This document shows, in pieces, positions 1 through 11,421 of a DNA stretch of 64,000 nucleotides. Under the pieces are notes generated by a model. That model made no database searches, was not told where the DNA came from, and was given only the letters and a program-made list of their open reading frames with translations. The position numbers and the translations under genes were made by a program. Position 1 is the stretch's first letter. Each line of letters starts with the position of its first letter. The DNA is from Eretmocerus hayati (taxonomy: Eukaryota > Arthropoda > Insecta > Hymenoptera > Aphelinidae): NCBI GenBank assembly GCA_029851415.1, contig CM056742.1:78110748-78174747 (forward strand), read 5' to 3'.

Positions 1-251
1 CTTGTATGTGGCAACAAAAATCGAATTTCAGCAGCCGACTCGGAATCATTGTATGAATGGCTCCTTATAATGATAAAGAACCTATATTTATCACTTTGGG
101 ATGATAAAAGCATTTATAGTCGAGACAGTTTTGAAAATCCGCGTCGAAAACCAAGTCCGGACATCGAGAAAAGTTGCCTTTTCCTCCTTGGATGTGGTCA
201 CGGAAATCGAATTTCATGATTCGATTTGAAGTCAATGCATGAATCGATTCC
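1..251 (+). repeat. Two diverged direct repeats spaced 186 bp apart
   Basis: The sequence starting at 1 (CTTGTATGTGG) recurs in diverged form at 187 (CTTGGATGTGG). Both continue through the shared stretch AATCGAATTTCA and then a TG(T/C)ATGAATSG motif about 20 bases later. By eye the first 65 bases agree at roughly two thirds or more of positions. This could be the edge of a second, older tandem repeat with a period near 186 bp that extends left of the window, or a decayed dispersed repeat. With only one full period visible, the tandem reading is inference. Confidence 0.5.
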
Positions 252-536
252 CATGTCCTCAGAGAATATCCCTTCATGACTCTGAGTTCATCAAAAATTT
301 AAATCGAATACAAGTGCAAATATTCATCTGATTGCCAGCCGGCGATGCCTTCGCCTCTCGTTTGTCATCTCATCTGCTTCTCTTTCGGCGCGCATCGTTC
401 ATCTGCAAGCCAGATGCCCGCGCACGCGCACCGCGTCAAAACTACATCGTGCGATGTGTGACACATCGCAAAGTTAAGAAGTCGTGTTATGGACTACCAA
501 CCCTGAGAGAGACGCGAGATATTTAGTGGGAGAGAG

Positions 537-565
537 ACAGAGTATATATATATATATATCTCTGT
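537..565. repeat. TA microsatellite inside a short inverted repeat
   Basis: ACAGAG at 537-542 and its exact reverse complement CTCTGT at 560-565 flank a 17-base alternating TA tract (543-559). Purine-rich GAGAGAGAC lies just upstream. The whole can fold into a hairpin or cruciform. Such TA-centred palindromes are common in animal intergenic DNA and arise by microsatellite expansion. Nothing indicates a promoter. Confidence 0.75.
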
Positions 566-3500
566 TCCCCACACTACTTCCCCCCCCCTTTGTACGAGCG
601 ATTAAATGATTTTTGGATGATTTTAGAAAATAATATGAAGAGGGAGTAAAAATACTATTTTTGAGATTTAACGCTTTTCGTGACGATTATTCATAAACAA
701 ATAGATTGTAAAATAGCTCGATTTGTTTACATTGAGCTCCGTCTCAAAAAATAGATCTTTATAGCTCAGATTGATAAAACAAGTTTTATATACATTTATA
801 CACATCAAAAAGATTTTGAACATATATTCAAGAAATGATTTTAGTCAATTTTCTCTCAGATTGTGCATTACAAAAATACTCATATGATTCATCATGATAA
901 TAGTCTTTGTATATCCTGGAAAGAAAAAATATATTCTCAACGAGATATTCATGTATGATTCTTGGAGTTCTGTAGACGTTTTCACTTGGCTCTATTTTAG
1001 AGCTACACTTGAAGATTACACAGTTATCATCACTTGTCACTAATTGACTTTTGTTTCACTTCAACAAAACACAACACTTTCGATCGGATTCATCGTGAGG
1101 ATTTTCTTCTTTTTTGCTGGATACTGTCGAATGTGGGCACGGTCATCTCTTGAAGATGACTCTGAAGTTCCATTCGAATATCGTAATCGAAAGTCGAAAA
1201 ATTTTTTTTCCTGAATTCGAACCTCTGTTACAAAATTTCTCGATTGGGATCGCTTTTTTGTGATGAAAGAAGGTGCCTGAATTTTTTGCAGCCCCCCCGG
1301 TGAATGCCGACACCCCCAAATCGGGGGTTGAAATACGGGGATTTTTTTAAGAACAGGCCAGGAGACTCTGTTCCAAAATTTCTCGATTGGGATCGCTTTC
1401 TTGTGACGACAGAGGGAGCCTGAATTTGCAACCCCCCCCCCCCCCGGTGAATGCCGACACCCCCAGATCGGGGGTTGAAATTCGGAATTTTTTTAGAACA
1501 GGCCAGGAGGCTCTGTTCCAAAATTTCTCGACTGGGATCGCTTTCTTGTGACGAGAGAGGGTGCCTGAAACTTTTTGCAGCCCCCCCGGTGGATGCCGAC
1601 ACCCCCAAATCGGGGGTTGAAATACGGGAATTTTTTTAGAACAGGCCAGGAGGCTCTGTTCCAAAATTACTCGATCGGGATCGCTTCCTTGTGACGAGAG
1701 AGGGTGCCTGAATTTTTTGCAGCCCCCCCCCCCCAGTGAATGCCGACACCCCCAAATCGGGGGTTGAAATTCGGGAATTTTTTTAAGAACGGGCCAGGAG
1801 GCTCTGTTCCAAAATTTCTCCATTGGGATCGCTTTCTAGTAACGAAGGAAGGTGCCTGAATTTTTTGCAGCCCCCCCCCCCCCCTGTGAATGCCGACACC
1901 CTCAGATCGGGGGTTGAAATTCGGGAATTTTAATAAGAACGGGCCAGGAGGCTCTGTTCCAAAATTTCTCGATTGGGATCGCTTTCTTGTGATGAGAGAG
2001 GGTGCCTGAATTTTTTGCAGCCCCCCCGGTGAACGCCGACACCCCCAAATCGGGGATTTGAAAATGAAACCCCCAGATCGGGTTTGAAATTCGGGAATTT
2101 TTTTAAGAACAGGCCAGGTGGCTCTGTTCCAAAATTACTCGATCGGGATCGCTTTCTTGTGACGAGAGAGGGTGCTTGAATTTCTTGCAGCCCCCCCCCC
2201 CAGTGAATGTCGACACCCCCAAATCGGGCGTTGAAATACGGGAATTTTTTTAGAACAGGCCAGGAGGCTCTGTTCCAAAATTACTCGATCGGGATCGCTT
2301 TCTTGTGACGAGAGAGGGTGCTTGAATTTCATGCAGCCCCCCCCCCCCAGTGAATGCCGACACCCCCAAATCGGGGGTTGAAATTCGGGGATTTTTTTAG
2401 AACAGGCCAGGAGGCTCTGTTCCGAAATATCTCGTTCGGGATCGCTATCTTGTGATGAGAGAGGGTGCCTGCATTTTTTGCAGCCCCCCCGGTGAATGCC
2501 GACACCCCCAAATCGGGGTTGAAATACGGGAATTTTTTTAGAACATGCCAGGAGACTCTGTTCCAAAATTCCTCGATTGCGATCGCTTTCTTGTGATGAG
2601 AGAGGGTGCCTGAATTTTTCGCAGCCCCCCCGGTGAATGCCGACACCCCCGAATCGGGGGTTGAAATACGGGAATTTTTTTAGAACAGGCCAGGAGGCTC
2701 TGTTCCAAAATTTCTCGATTGGGATCGCTTTCTTGTGATGAGAGAGGGTGCCTGAATTTTTCGCAGCCCCCCCGGTGAATGCCGACAACCCCAATTCGGG
2801 GGTTGAAATTCGGGAATTTTTTTAGAACAGGCCAGGAGGCTCTGTTCCAAAATTTCTCGTTTGGGATCGCTTTCTTGTGATGAGAGAGGGCGCCTGAATT
2901 TTTCGCAGCCCCCCCGGTGAATGCCGACACCCCCGAATCGGGGGTTGAAATACGGGAATTTTTTTAGAACAGGCCAGGAGGCTCTGTTCGAAAATTTCTC
3001 GATCGGGATCGCTTTTTCGTGACGATAGAGGGTCCCTGAAATTTTTGCAGCCCCCCGGTGAATGCCAAAACCCCCAAAACGGGGGTTGAAATTCGGGAAT
3101 GTTTTTAAAAACGGGCCAGGAGGCTCTGTCCCATAATTTCTCCTCCGGGATCGCGTTCTTAAGACAAAAGAAGGTGCCTGAATTTTTTGCAGCCCCCCCC
3201 CCCCGCAGTGAATGCCGACACCCCCAAATCGGTGGTTGAAATTCGGGAATTTCCCAGAAGAGGCCAGGAGAATCTGTTCTAAAATTTCTCGATTGGGATC
3301 GCTTCCTTGTGACGAGAGAGGGTGCCTGAATTTTTTGCAGTCCCCCCCCCCCCCCGGTGAATGCCGACACCCTCAGATCGGGGGTTGAAATTCGGGAATT
3401 TTTTTGAGAACGGGCCAGGAGGCTCTGTTCCAAAATTTCTCCATTGGGATCGCTTTCTTGTAACGAAGGAAGTTGCCTGAATTTTTTGCAGCCTCCCCCC

Positions 3501-3814
3501 CCCCCCTGTGAATGCCGACACCCTCAGATCGGGGGTTGAAATTCGGGAATTTTAAAAAGAACGGGCCAGGAGGCTCTGTTCCGAAATTTCTCGATTGGGA
3601 TCGCTTTCTTGTGATGAGAGAGGGTGCCTGAATTTTTTGCAGCCCCCCCGGTGAATGCCGACACCCCCAAATCAGGGTTGAAATACGGGAATTCCTTTAG
3701 AACAGGCCAGGAGACTCTGTTCCAAAATTTCTCGATTGCGATCGCTTCCTTGTGACGAGAGAAGGTGCCTGAATTTTTTTGCAGCCCCCCCGGTGAATGC
3801 CGACAACCCCAAAT

Positions 3815-5120
3815 CGGGGGTTGAAATTCGGGAATTTTTTTAGAACAGGTCAGGAGGCGCTGTTCTAAAATTTCTCGATTGGGATCGCTTTCTTGTGATG
3901 AGAGAGGGTGCCTGAATTTTTTGCAGCCACCCCGGTGAATGCCGACACCCCCAAATCGGGGGTTGAAATACGGGAATTTTTTCAGAACAGTCCAGGAGGC
4001 TCTGTTCCAAAATTTCTCGATCGGGATCGCTTTTTCGTGACGATAGAGGGTGCCTGAAATTTTTGCAGCCCCCCGGTGAATGCCGACACCCCCAAAACGG
4101 GGGTTGAAATTCGGGAATTTTTTTTTACAAAATTGGCCAGGAGGCTCTGTTCCATAATTCCTCCTTCGGGATCGCTTTCTTAAGACGAAAGAAGGTGCCT
4201 GAATTTTTTGCAGCCCCCCCCCCAGTGAATGCCGACACCCCCAAATCGGGGGTTGAAATTCGGGAATTTCCCAGAAGAGGCCAGGAGAATCTGTTCTAAA
4301 ATTTCTCGATTGGGATCGCTTCCTTGTGACGAGAGAGGGTGCCTGAATTTTTTGCAGTCCCCCCCCCCCCCGGTGAATTTCGACACCGTCAGATCGGGGG
4401 TTGAAATTCGGGAATTTTTTTGAGAACGGGCCAGGAGGCTCTGTTCCAGAATTTCTCCATTGGGATCGCTTTCTTGTAACGAAGGAAGGTGCCTGAATTT
4501 TTTGCAGCCTCCCCCCCCCCCTGTGAATGCCGACACCCCCAAATCAGGGTTGAAATTCGGGAATTTTTTTAAGAACGGGCCAGGAGGCTCTGTTCCAAAA
4601 TTTCTCGATTGGGATCGCTTCCTTGTGATGGGAGAGGGTGCCTGGTTCTTTCGCAGCCCCCCCGGTGAATGCCGACACCCCCAAATCGGGGATCTGAAAA
4701 TGAAACCCCCAGATCGGGGGTTGAAATTCGGGAATTTTAATAAGAACGGGCCAGGAGGCTCTGTTCCAAAATTTCTCGATTGGGATCGCTCTCTTGTGAT
4801 GGGAGAGGGTGCCTGAATTTTTCGCAGCCCCCCCGGTGAATGCCGACAACCCCAAATCGGGAATTTGAAAATGAAACCCCCAGATCGGGGGTTGAAATTC
4901 GGGAATTTTAATAAGAACGGGCCAGGAGGCTCTGTTCCAAAATTTCTCGATCGAATCGCTCTCTTGTGATGGGAGAGGGTGCCTGAATTTTTCACAGCCC
5001 CCCCGGTGAATGCCGACACCCCCGAATCGGGGATTTGGAAATGAAAGCCCCAGATCGGGGGTTGAAATTCGGGAATTTTAATAAGAACGGGCCAGGAGGC
5101 TCTGTTCCAAAATTACTCGA
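3815..5120 (+). repeat. Duplicated segment, copy 1 (offset about 3.33 kb)
   Basis: The monomer order here recurs at about 7143-8449 with an offset of 3328-3329 bp. Rare markers shared by both copies include AACAGGTCAGGAGGCGCTG, TTACAAAATTGGCC, the ACACCGTCAGATC variant, and the CCTGGTTCTTTCGCAG long-form unit. Divergence resumes where one copy has CGATTGCGATCG and the other CGATCGGGATCG. This shows copying of about nine monomers as a block. Confidence 0.8.
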
Positions 5121-6590
5121 TTGCGATCGCTTCCTTGTGACGAGAGAGGGTGCCTGAATTTTTTTGCAGCCCCCCCCCCCCCCCGGTGAATGCCGACACC
5201 CCCAAATCGGGGGTATTGAAATCCGGGGATTTTTTTAGAACAGGCCAGGAGGCTCTGTTCCAAAATCTCGATGGGGATCGCTTTCTTGTGATGAGAGAGG
5301 GTGCCTGAATTTTTTGCAGCCCCCCCGGTGAATGCCGACACCCCCAAATCAGGGTTGAAATACGGGAATTTTTGTAGAACAGGCCAGGAGGCTCTGTTCC
5401 AAAATTTCTCGATCGGGATCGCTTTTTCGTGACGATAGAGGGTCCCTGAAATTTTTGCAGCCCCCCGGTGAATGCCAAAACCCCCAAAACGGGGGTTGAA
5501 ATTCGGGAATGTTTTTAAAAACAGGCCAGGAGGCTCTGTTCCATAATTTCTCCCCCGGGATCGCAATCTTAAGACAAAAGAAGGTGCCTGAATTTTTTGC
5601 AGCCCCCCCCCCCCGCAGTGAATGCCGACACCCCCAAATCGGGGGTTGACATTCGGGAATTTCCCAGAAGAGGCCAGGAGAATCTGTTCTGAAATTTCTC
5701 GATTGGAATCGCTTTCTTGTGACGAGAGAGGGTGCCTGAATTTTTTGCAGTCCCCCCCCCCCCCCGGTGAATTTCGACACCGTCAGATCGGGGGTTGAAA
5801 TTCGGGAATTTTTTTGAGAACGGGCCAGGAGGCTCTGTTCCAAAATTTCTCGATTGGGATCGCTCTCTTGTGATGGGAGAGGGTGCCTGAATTTTTCGCA
5901 GCCCCCCCGGTGAATGCCGACAACCCCAAATCGGGGATTTGAAAATGAAACCCCCAGATCGGGGGTTGAAATTCGGGAATTCTAATAAGAACGGGCCAGG
6001 AGGCTCTGTTCCGAAATTTCTCGATCGAATCGCTCTCTTGTGATGGGAGAGGGTGCCTGAATTTTTCACAGCCCCCCCGGTGAATGCCGACACCCCCGAA
6101 TCGGGGATTTGAAAATGAAAGCCCCAGATCGGGGGTTGAAATTCGGGAATTTTAATAAGAACGGGCCAGGAGGCTCTGTTCCAAAATTACTCGATCGGGA
6201 TCGCTTTCTTGTGACGAGAGAGGGTGCCTGAATTTTTTACAGCCCCCCCCCCCCCAGTGAATGCCGACACCCCCAAATCGGGGGTATTGAAATCCGGGGA
6301 TTTTTTTAGAACAGGCCAGGAGGCTCTGTTCCAAAATCTCGATGGGGATCGCTTTCTTGTGATGAGAGAGGGTGCCTGAATTTTTTGCAGCCCCCCCGGT
6401 GAATGCCGACACCCCCAAATCAGGGTTGAAATACGGGAATTCCTTTAGAACAGGCCAGGAGACTCTGTTCCAAAATTTCTCGATTGCGATCGCTTCCTTG
6501 TGACGAGAGAAGGTGCCTGAATTTTTTTGCAGCCCCCCCGGTGAATGCCGACAACCCCAAATCGGGGGTTGAAATTCGGGAATTTTTTTA

Positions 6591-7170
6591 GAACAGGTCA
6601 GGAGGCGCTGTTCTAAAATTTCTCGATTGGGATCGCTTTCTTGTGATGAGAGAGGGTGCCTGAATTTTTTGCAGCCACCCCGGTGAATGCCGACACCCCC
6701 AAATCGGGGGTTGAAATACGGGAATTTTTTCAGAACAGTCCAGGAGGCTCTGTTCCAAAATTTCTCGATCGGGATCGCTTTTTCGTGACGATAGAGGGTG
6801 CCTGAAATTTTTGCAGCCCCCCGGTGAATGCCGACACCCCCAAAACGGGGGTTGAAATTCGGGAATTTTTTTTTACAAAATTGGCCAGGAGGCTCTGTTC
6901 CATAATTCCTCCTTCGGGATCGCTTTCTTAAGACGAAAGAAGGTGCCTGAATTTTTTGCAGCCCCCCCCCCCCAGTGAATGCCGACACCCCCAAATCGGG
7001 GGTTGAAATTCGGGAATTTCCCAGAAGAGGCCAGGAGAATCTGTTCTAAAATTTCTCGATTGGGATCGCTTCCTTGTGACGAGAGAGGGTGCCTGAATTT
7101 TTTGCAGTCCCCCCCCCCCGGTGAATTTCGACACCGTCAGATCGGGGGTTGAAATTCGGGAATTTTTTTA
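6591..7170 (+). repeat. 580-bp four-monomer unit, tandem copy 1
   Basis: The unit starts at GAACAGGTCAGGAGGCGC and repeats exactly 580 bp later at 7171. Its four monomers carry private markers in the same order: GCAGCCACCCC, the CGTGACGATAGAGG/CAAAACGGGGG unit, TTACAAAATTGGCC with CTTAAGACGAAAG, and GGGAATTTCCCAGAAG followed by ACACCGTCAG. Related tetramers occur near 3.84-4.42 kb and 13.54-14.12 kb, but only here are two adjacent. This is most simply a recent unequal exchange. Confidence 0.85.
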
Positions 7171-8449
7171 GAACAGGTCAGGAGGCGCTGTTCTAAAATT
7201 TCTCGATTGGGATCGCTTTCTTGTGATGAGAGAGGGTGCCTGAATTTTTTGCAGCCACCCCGGTGAATGCCGACACCCCCAAATCGGGGGTTGAAATACG
7301 GGAATTTTTTCAGAACAGTCCAGGAGGCTCTGTTCCAAAATTTCTCGATCGGGATCGCTTTTTCGTGACGATAGAGGGTGCCTGAAATTTTTGCAGCCCC
7401 CCGGTGAATGCCGACACCCCCAAAACGGGGGTTGAAATTCGGGAATTTTTTTTTACAAAATTGGCCAGGAGGCTCTGTTCCATAATTCCTCCTTCGGGAT
7501 CGCTTTCTTAAGACGAAAGAAGGTGCCTGAATTTTTTGCAGCCCCCCCCCCCCCAGTGAATGCCGACACCCCCAAATCGGGGGTTGAAATTCGGGAATTT
7601 CCCAGAAGAGGCCAGGAGAATCTGTTCTAAAATTTCTCGATTGGGATCGCTTCCTTGTGACGAGAGAGGGTGCCTGAATTTTTTGCAGTCCCCCCCCCCC
7701 GGTGAATTTCGACACCGTCAGATCGGGGGTTGAAATTCGGGAATTTTTTTGAGAACGGGCCAGGAGGCTCTGTTCCAGAATTTCTCCATTGGGATCGCTT
7801 TCTTGTAACGAAGGAAGGTGCCTGAATTTTTTGCAGCCTCCCCCCCCCCCTGTGAATGCCGACACCCCCAAATCAGGGTTGAAATTCGGGAATTTTTTTA
7901 AGAACGGGCCAGGAGGCTCTGTTCCAAAATTTCTCGATTGGGATCGCTTCCTTGTGATGGGAGAGGGTGCCTGGTTCTTTCGCAGCCCCCCCGGTGAATG
8001 CCGACACCCCCAAATCGGGGATCTGAAAATGAAACCCCCAGATCGGGGGTTGAAATTCGGGAATTTTAATAAGAACGGGCCAGGAGGCTCTGTTCCAAAA
8101 TTTCTCGATTGGGATCGCTCTCTTGTGATGGGAGAGGGTGCCTGAATTTTTCGCAGCCCCCCCGGTGAATGCCGACAACCCCAAATCGGGAATTTGAAAA
8201 TGAAACCCCCAGATCGGGGGTTGAAATTCGGGAATTTTAATAAGAACGGGCCAGGAGGCTCTGTTCCAAAATTTCTCGATCGAATCGCTCTCTTGTGATG
8301 GGAGAGGGTGCCTGAATTTTTCACAGCACCCCCGGTGAATGCCGACACCCCCGAATCGGGGATTTGAAAATGAAAGCCCCAGATCGGGGGTTGAAATTCG
8401 GGAATTTTAATGAGAACGGGCCAGGAGGCTCTGTTCCAAAATTACTCGA
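7143..8449 (+). repeat. Duplicated segment, copy 2 (offset about 3.33 kb)
   Basis: This is the partner of 3815-5120. Its 3' part, from about 7890, is also shared with about 14695 onward (offset 6805 bp), so one monomer series is present three times at different offsets. Overlapping duplications of this kind are expected from repeated unequal crossover between misaligned arrays. Confidence 0.78.
7171..7750 (+). repeat. 580-bp four-monomer unit, tandem copy 2
   Basis: This is the second adjacent copy of the tetramer at 6591-7170. Apart from a C-tract length difference it reads the same. It ends where the next monomer switches to TTTGAGAACGGGCC. Confidence 0.85.
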
Positions 8450-8497
8450 TCGGGATCGCTTTCTTGTGACGAGAGAGGGTGCCTGAATTTTTTGCAG

Positions 8498-8521
8498 CCC
8501 CCCCCCCCCCCCCCCCCCCCC
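8498..8521 (+). repeat. Longest C homopolymer in the window (24 C)
   Basis: The C tract after GCAG is 24 long here, against about 7 in the common monomer. The partner monomer in the 6.8-kb-offset copy (near 15301) has about 13. It is followed by the usual AGTGAATGCCGAC. Tracts of 15 or more also occur at 5170-5184, 37816-37830, 39585-39600, 40786-40802, 41086-41100, 41666-41680, 42393-42407, 61720-61737 and 63586-63600. Sequencing or polishing error in homopolymers could alter these counts. Confidence 0.85.
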
Positions 8522-11250
8522 AGTGAATGCCGACACCCCCAAATCGGGGGTATTGAAATCCGGGGATTTTTTTAGAACAGGCCAGGAGGCTCTGTTCCAA
8601 AATCTCGATGGGGATCGATTTCTTGTGATGAGAGAGGGTGCCTGAATTTTTTGCAGCCCCCCCGGTGAATGCCGACACCCCCAAATCAGGGTTGAAATAC
8701 GGGAATTTCTTTAGAACAGGCCAGGAGACTCTGTTCCAAAATTTCTCGATTGCGATCGCTTCCTTGTGACGAGAGAAGGTGCCTGAATTTTTTTGCAGCC
8801 CCCCCGGTGAATGCCGACAACCCCAAATCGGGGGTTGAAATTCGGGAATTTTTTTAGACCAGGTCAGGAGGCGCTGTTCCAAAATTTCTCGATTGGGATC
8901 GCTTTCTTGTGATGAGAGAGGGTGCCTGAATTTTTTGCAGCCCCCCCGGTGAATGCCGACACCACCAAATCGGGGGTTGAAATACGGGAATTTTTTCAGA
9001 ACAGGCCGGGAGGCTCTGTTCCAAAATTTCTCGATCGGGATCGCTTTTTCGTGACGATAGAGGGTGCCTGAAATTTTTGCAGCCCCCCGGTGAATGCCGA
9101 CACCCCCAAAACGGGGGTTGAAATTCGGGAATTTTTTGAAAAATTGGCCAGGAGGCTCTGTTCCATAATTCCTCCTTCGGGATCGCTTTCTTAAGACGAA
9201 AGAAGGTGCCTGAATTTTTTGCAGCCCCCCCCCCCCCAGTGAATGCCGACACCCCCAAATCGGGGGTTGAAATTCGGGAATTTCCCAGAAGAGGCCAGGA
9301 GAATCTGTTCTAAAATTTCTCGATCGGGATCGCTCCCTTGTGACGAGAGAGGGTGCCTGAATTTTTTGCAGCCCCCCCCCCCCCCGGTGAATTCCGACAC
9401 CCCGAAATCGGGGGTTGAAATTCGGGAATTTTTTTAAGAACGGGCCAGGAGAATCTGTTCTAAAATTTCTCGATCAGGATCGCTTCCTTGTGACGAGAGA
9501 GGGTGCCTGAATTTTTTGCAGCCCCCCCCCCCCGGTGAATTCCGACACCCCCAAATCGGGGGTTGAAATTCGGGAATTTTTTTAAGAACGGGCCAGGTGG
9601 CTCTGTTCCGAAATTTCTCGATTGGGATCGCTTTTTTGTGACGAGAGATGGTGCCTGAATTCTTTGCAGTCCCCCCGGTGAATGCCCACACCCCCAAATC
9701 GGGGGTTGAAATTCGGGATTTTTTTTAGAAGAGGCCAGGAGGCTCTGTTCCAAAATTTCTCGATCGGGATCGCTCTTTTGTGACGAGAGAAGGTGCCTGA
9801 ATTTTTTGCAGCCCCCCCCCCTGTGAATGCCGACACCCCCAAATAGGGGGTTGAAATTCGGGGATTTTAATAAGAACGGGCCAGGAGGCTCTGTTCCAAA
9901 ATTTCTCGATTGGGATCGCTTCCTTGTGATGAGAGAGGGTGCCTGAATTTTTTGCAGCCCCCCCGGTGAATGCCGACACCCCCAAATCGGGGATTTGAAA
10001 ATGAAACCCCCAGATCGGGTTTGAAATTCGGGAATTTTTTTAAGAACAGGCCAGGAGGCTCTGTTCCAAAATTACTCGATCGGGATCGCTTTCTTGTGAC
10101 GAGAGAGGGTGCTTGAATTTCTCGCAGCCCCCCCCCCCAGTGAATGCCGACACCCCCAAATCGGGCGTTGAAATACGGGAATTTTTTTAGAACAGGCCAG
10201 GAGGCTCTGTTCCAAAATTACTCGATCGGGATCGCTTTCTTGTGACGAGAGAGGGTGCTTGAATTTCTTGCAGCCCCCCCCCCCCCCAGTGAATGCCGAC
10301 ACCCCCAAATCGGGCGCTGAAATACGGGAATTTTTTTAGAACAGGCCAGGAGGCTCTGTTCCAAAATTACTCGATGGGGATCGCTTACTTGTGACGAGAA
10401 GGGGGTGCTCGAATTTCTTGCAGCCCCCCCCCCCCAGTGAATGCCGACACCCCCAAATCGGGGGTTGAAATTCGGGGATTTTTTTAGAACAGGCCAGGAG
10501 GCTCTGTTCCAAAATATCTCGATTGGGATCGCTTTCTCGTGATGAGAGAGGGTGCCTGCATTTTTTGCAGCCCCCCCGGTGAATGCCGACACCCCCAAAT
10601 CGGGGTTGAAATACGGGAATTATTTAAGAACATGCCAGGAGACTCTGTTCCAAAATTTCTCGATTGCGATCGCTTCCTTGTGACGAGAGAGGGTGCCTGA
10701 ATTTTTTTGCAGCCCCCCCCCCCCCCCGGTGAATGCCGACAACCCCAATTCGGGGGTTGAAATTCGGGAATTTTTTTAGAACAGGCCAGGAGGCTCTGTT
10801 CCAAAATTTCTCGATTGGGATCGCTTTCTTGTGATGAGAGAGGGTGCCTGAATTTTTCGCAGCCCCCCCCGGTGAATGCCGACAACCCCGAATCGGGGGT
10901 TGAAATTCGGGAATTTTTTAAAGAACGGGCCAGGAGGCTCTGTTCCAAAATTTCTCCATTGGGATCGCTTTCTTGTAACGAAGGAAGGTGCCTGATTTTT
11001 TGCAGCCTCCCCCCCCCCCCTGTGAATGCCGACACCCTCAGATCGGGGCTTGAAATTCGGGAATTTCAATAAGAACGGGCCAGGAGGCTCTGTTCCGAAA
11101 TTTCTCGATTGGGATCGCTCTCTTGTGATGGGAGAGGGTGCCTGAATTTTTCGCAGCCCCCCCGGTAAATGCCGACACCCCCAAATCGGGGATCTGAAAA
11201 TGAAACCCCCAGATCGGGGGTTGAAATTCGGGAATTTTAATAAGAACGGG

Positions 11251-11421
11251 CCAGGAGGCTCTGTTCCAAAATTTCTCGATTGGGATCTGTCTCTTGTGAT
11301 GGGAGAGGGTGCCTGAATTTTTCGCAGCCCCCCCGGTGAATGCCGACAACCCCAAATCGGGGATTTGAAAATGAAACCCCCAGATCGGGGGTTGAAATTC
11401 GGGAATTTTCATAAGAACGGG
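11251..11421 (+). repeat. 171-bp long-form monomer with duplicated C5/G-run arm
   Basis: Measured between successive CCAGGAGGC landmarks, this unit is 171 bp, as is the one before it (11080-11250). The extra 29 or so bases form a second copy of the C5-AAATC-G arm, joined by GATTTGAAAATGAAA, so that two CCCCC/GGGG hairpins stand in tandem. The long form nearly always carries AATAAGAAC where the standard unit has TTTAGAAC, and CTCTCTTGTGATGGGAGAG in its pyrimidine/purine arm. It therefore behaves as a distinct subfamily rather than repeated independent insertions. It is frequent in the left block (for example near 4.7-5.0, 7.9-8.4, 12.6-13.1, 14.8-15.2, 18.6-19.0, 28.1-28.5 and 35.1 kb). I found no example in the right block. 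Confidence 0.88.

Larger units (their letters stand above)
1..1220. other. Non-satellite left flank, no recognisable gene
   Basis: This is the only sequence in the window outside the satellite. It is patchy in composition: about 330-470 is GC-richer with many CG dinucleotides, while 600-1080 is AT-rich with no repeat structure I can see. A nine-C run sits at 580-588. Three short open frames occur (65-277 minus, 332-526 plus, 828-1040 minus, each 64-70 codons), but none resembles a family I know and none has a convincing gene context. I see no tRNA, rRNA, splice-site series or transposase motif. It is best described as intergenic or intronic sequence next to the satellite. Upstream extent is unknown because the window starts here. 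Confidence 0.8.

Noticed and set aside
65..277. 70-codon minus-strand frame overlapping the 186-bp repeats
   Set aside because: It lies across two diverged repeat copies and is better explained as chance within repeat sequence.
332..526. 64-codon plus-strand frame in the flank
   Set aside because: It is short, starts in low-evidence context, has no recognisable domain, and the sequence around it is GC-richer, which favours chance open frames.
828..1040. 70-codon minus-strand frame in the AT-rich flank
   Set aside because: The composition looks protein-like in parts, but there is no family resemblance, no splice or promoter context and no neighbouring exon. A decayed exon cannot be excluded.
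1..1220. Transposon end at the array margin
   Set aside because: I looked for terminal inverted repeats, long terminal repeats, poly-A tails and target-site duplications at the 1221 edge and saw none. The inverted repeat at 537-565 is just a TA microsatellite with 6-base arms.
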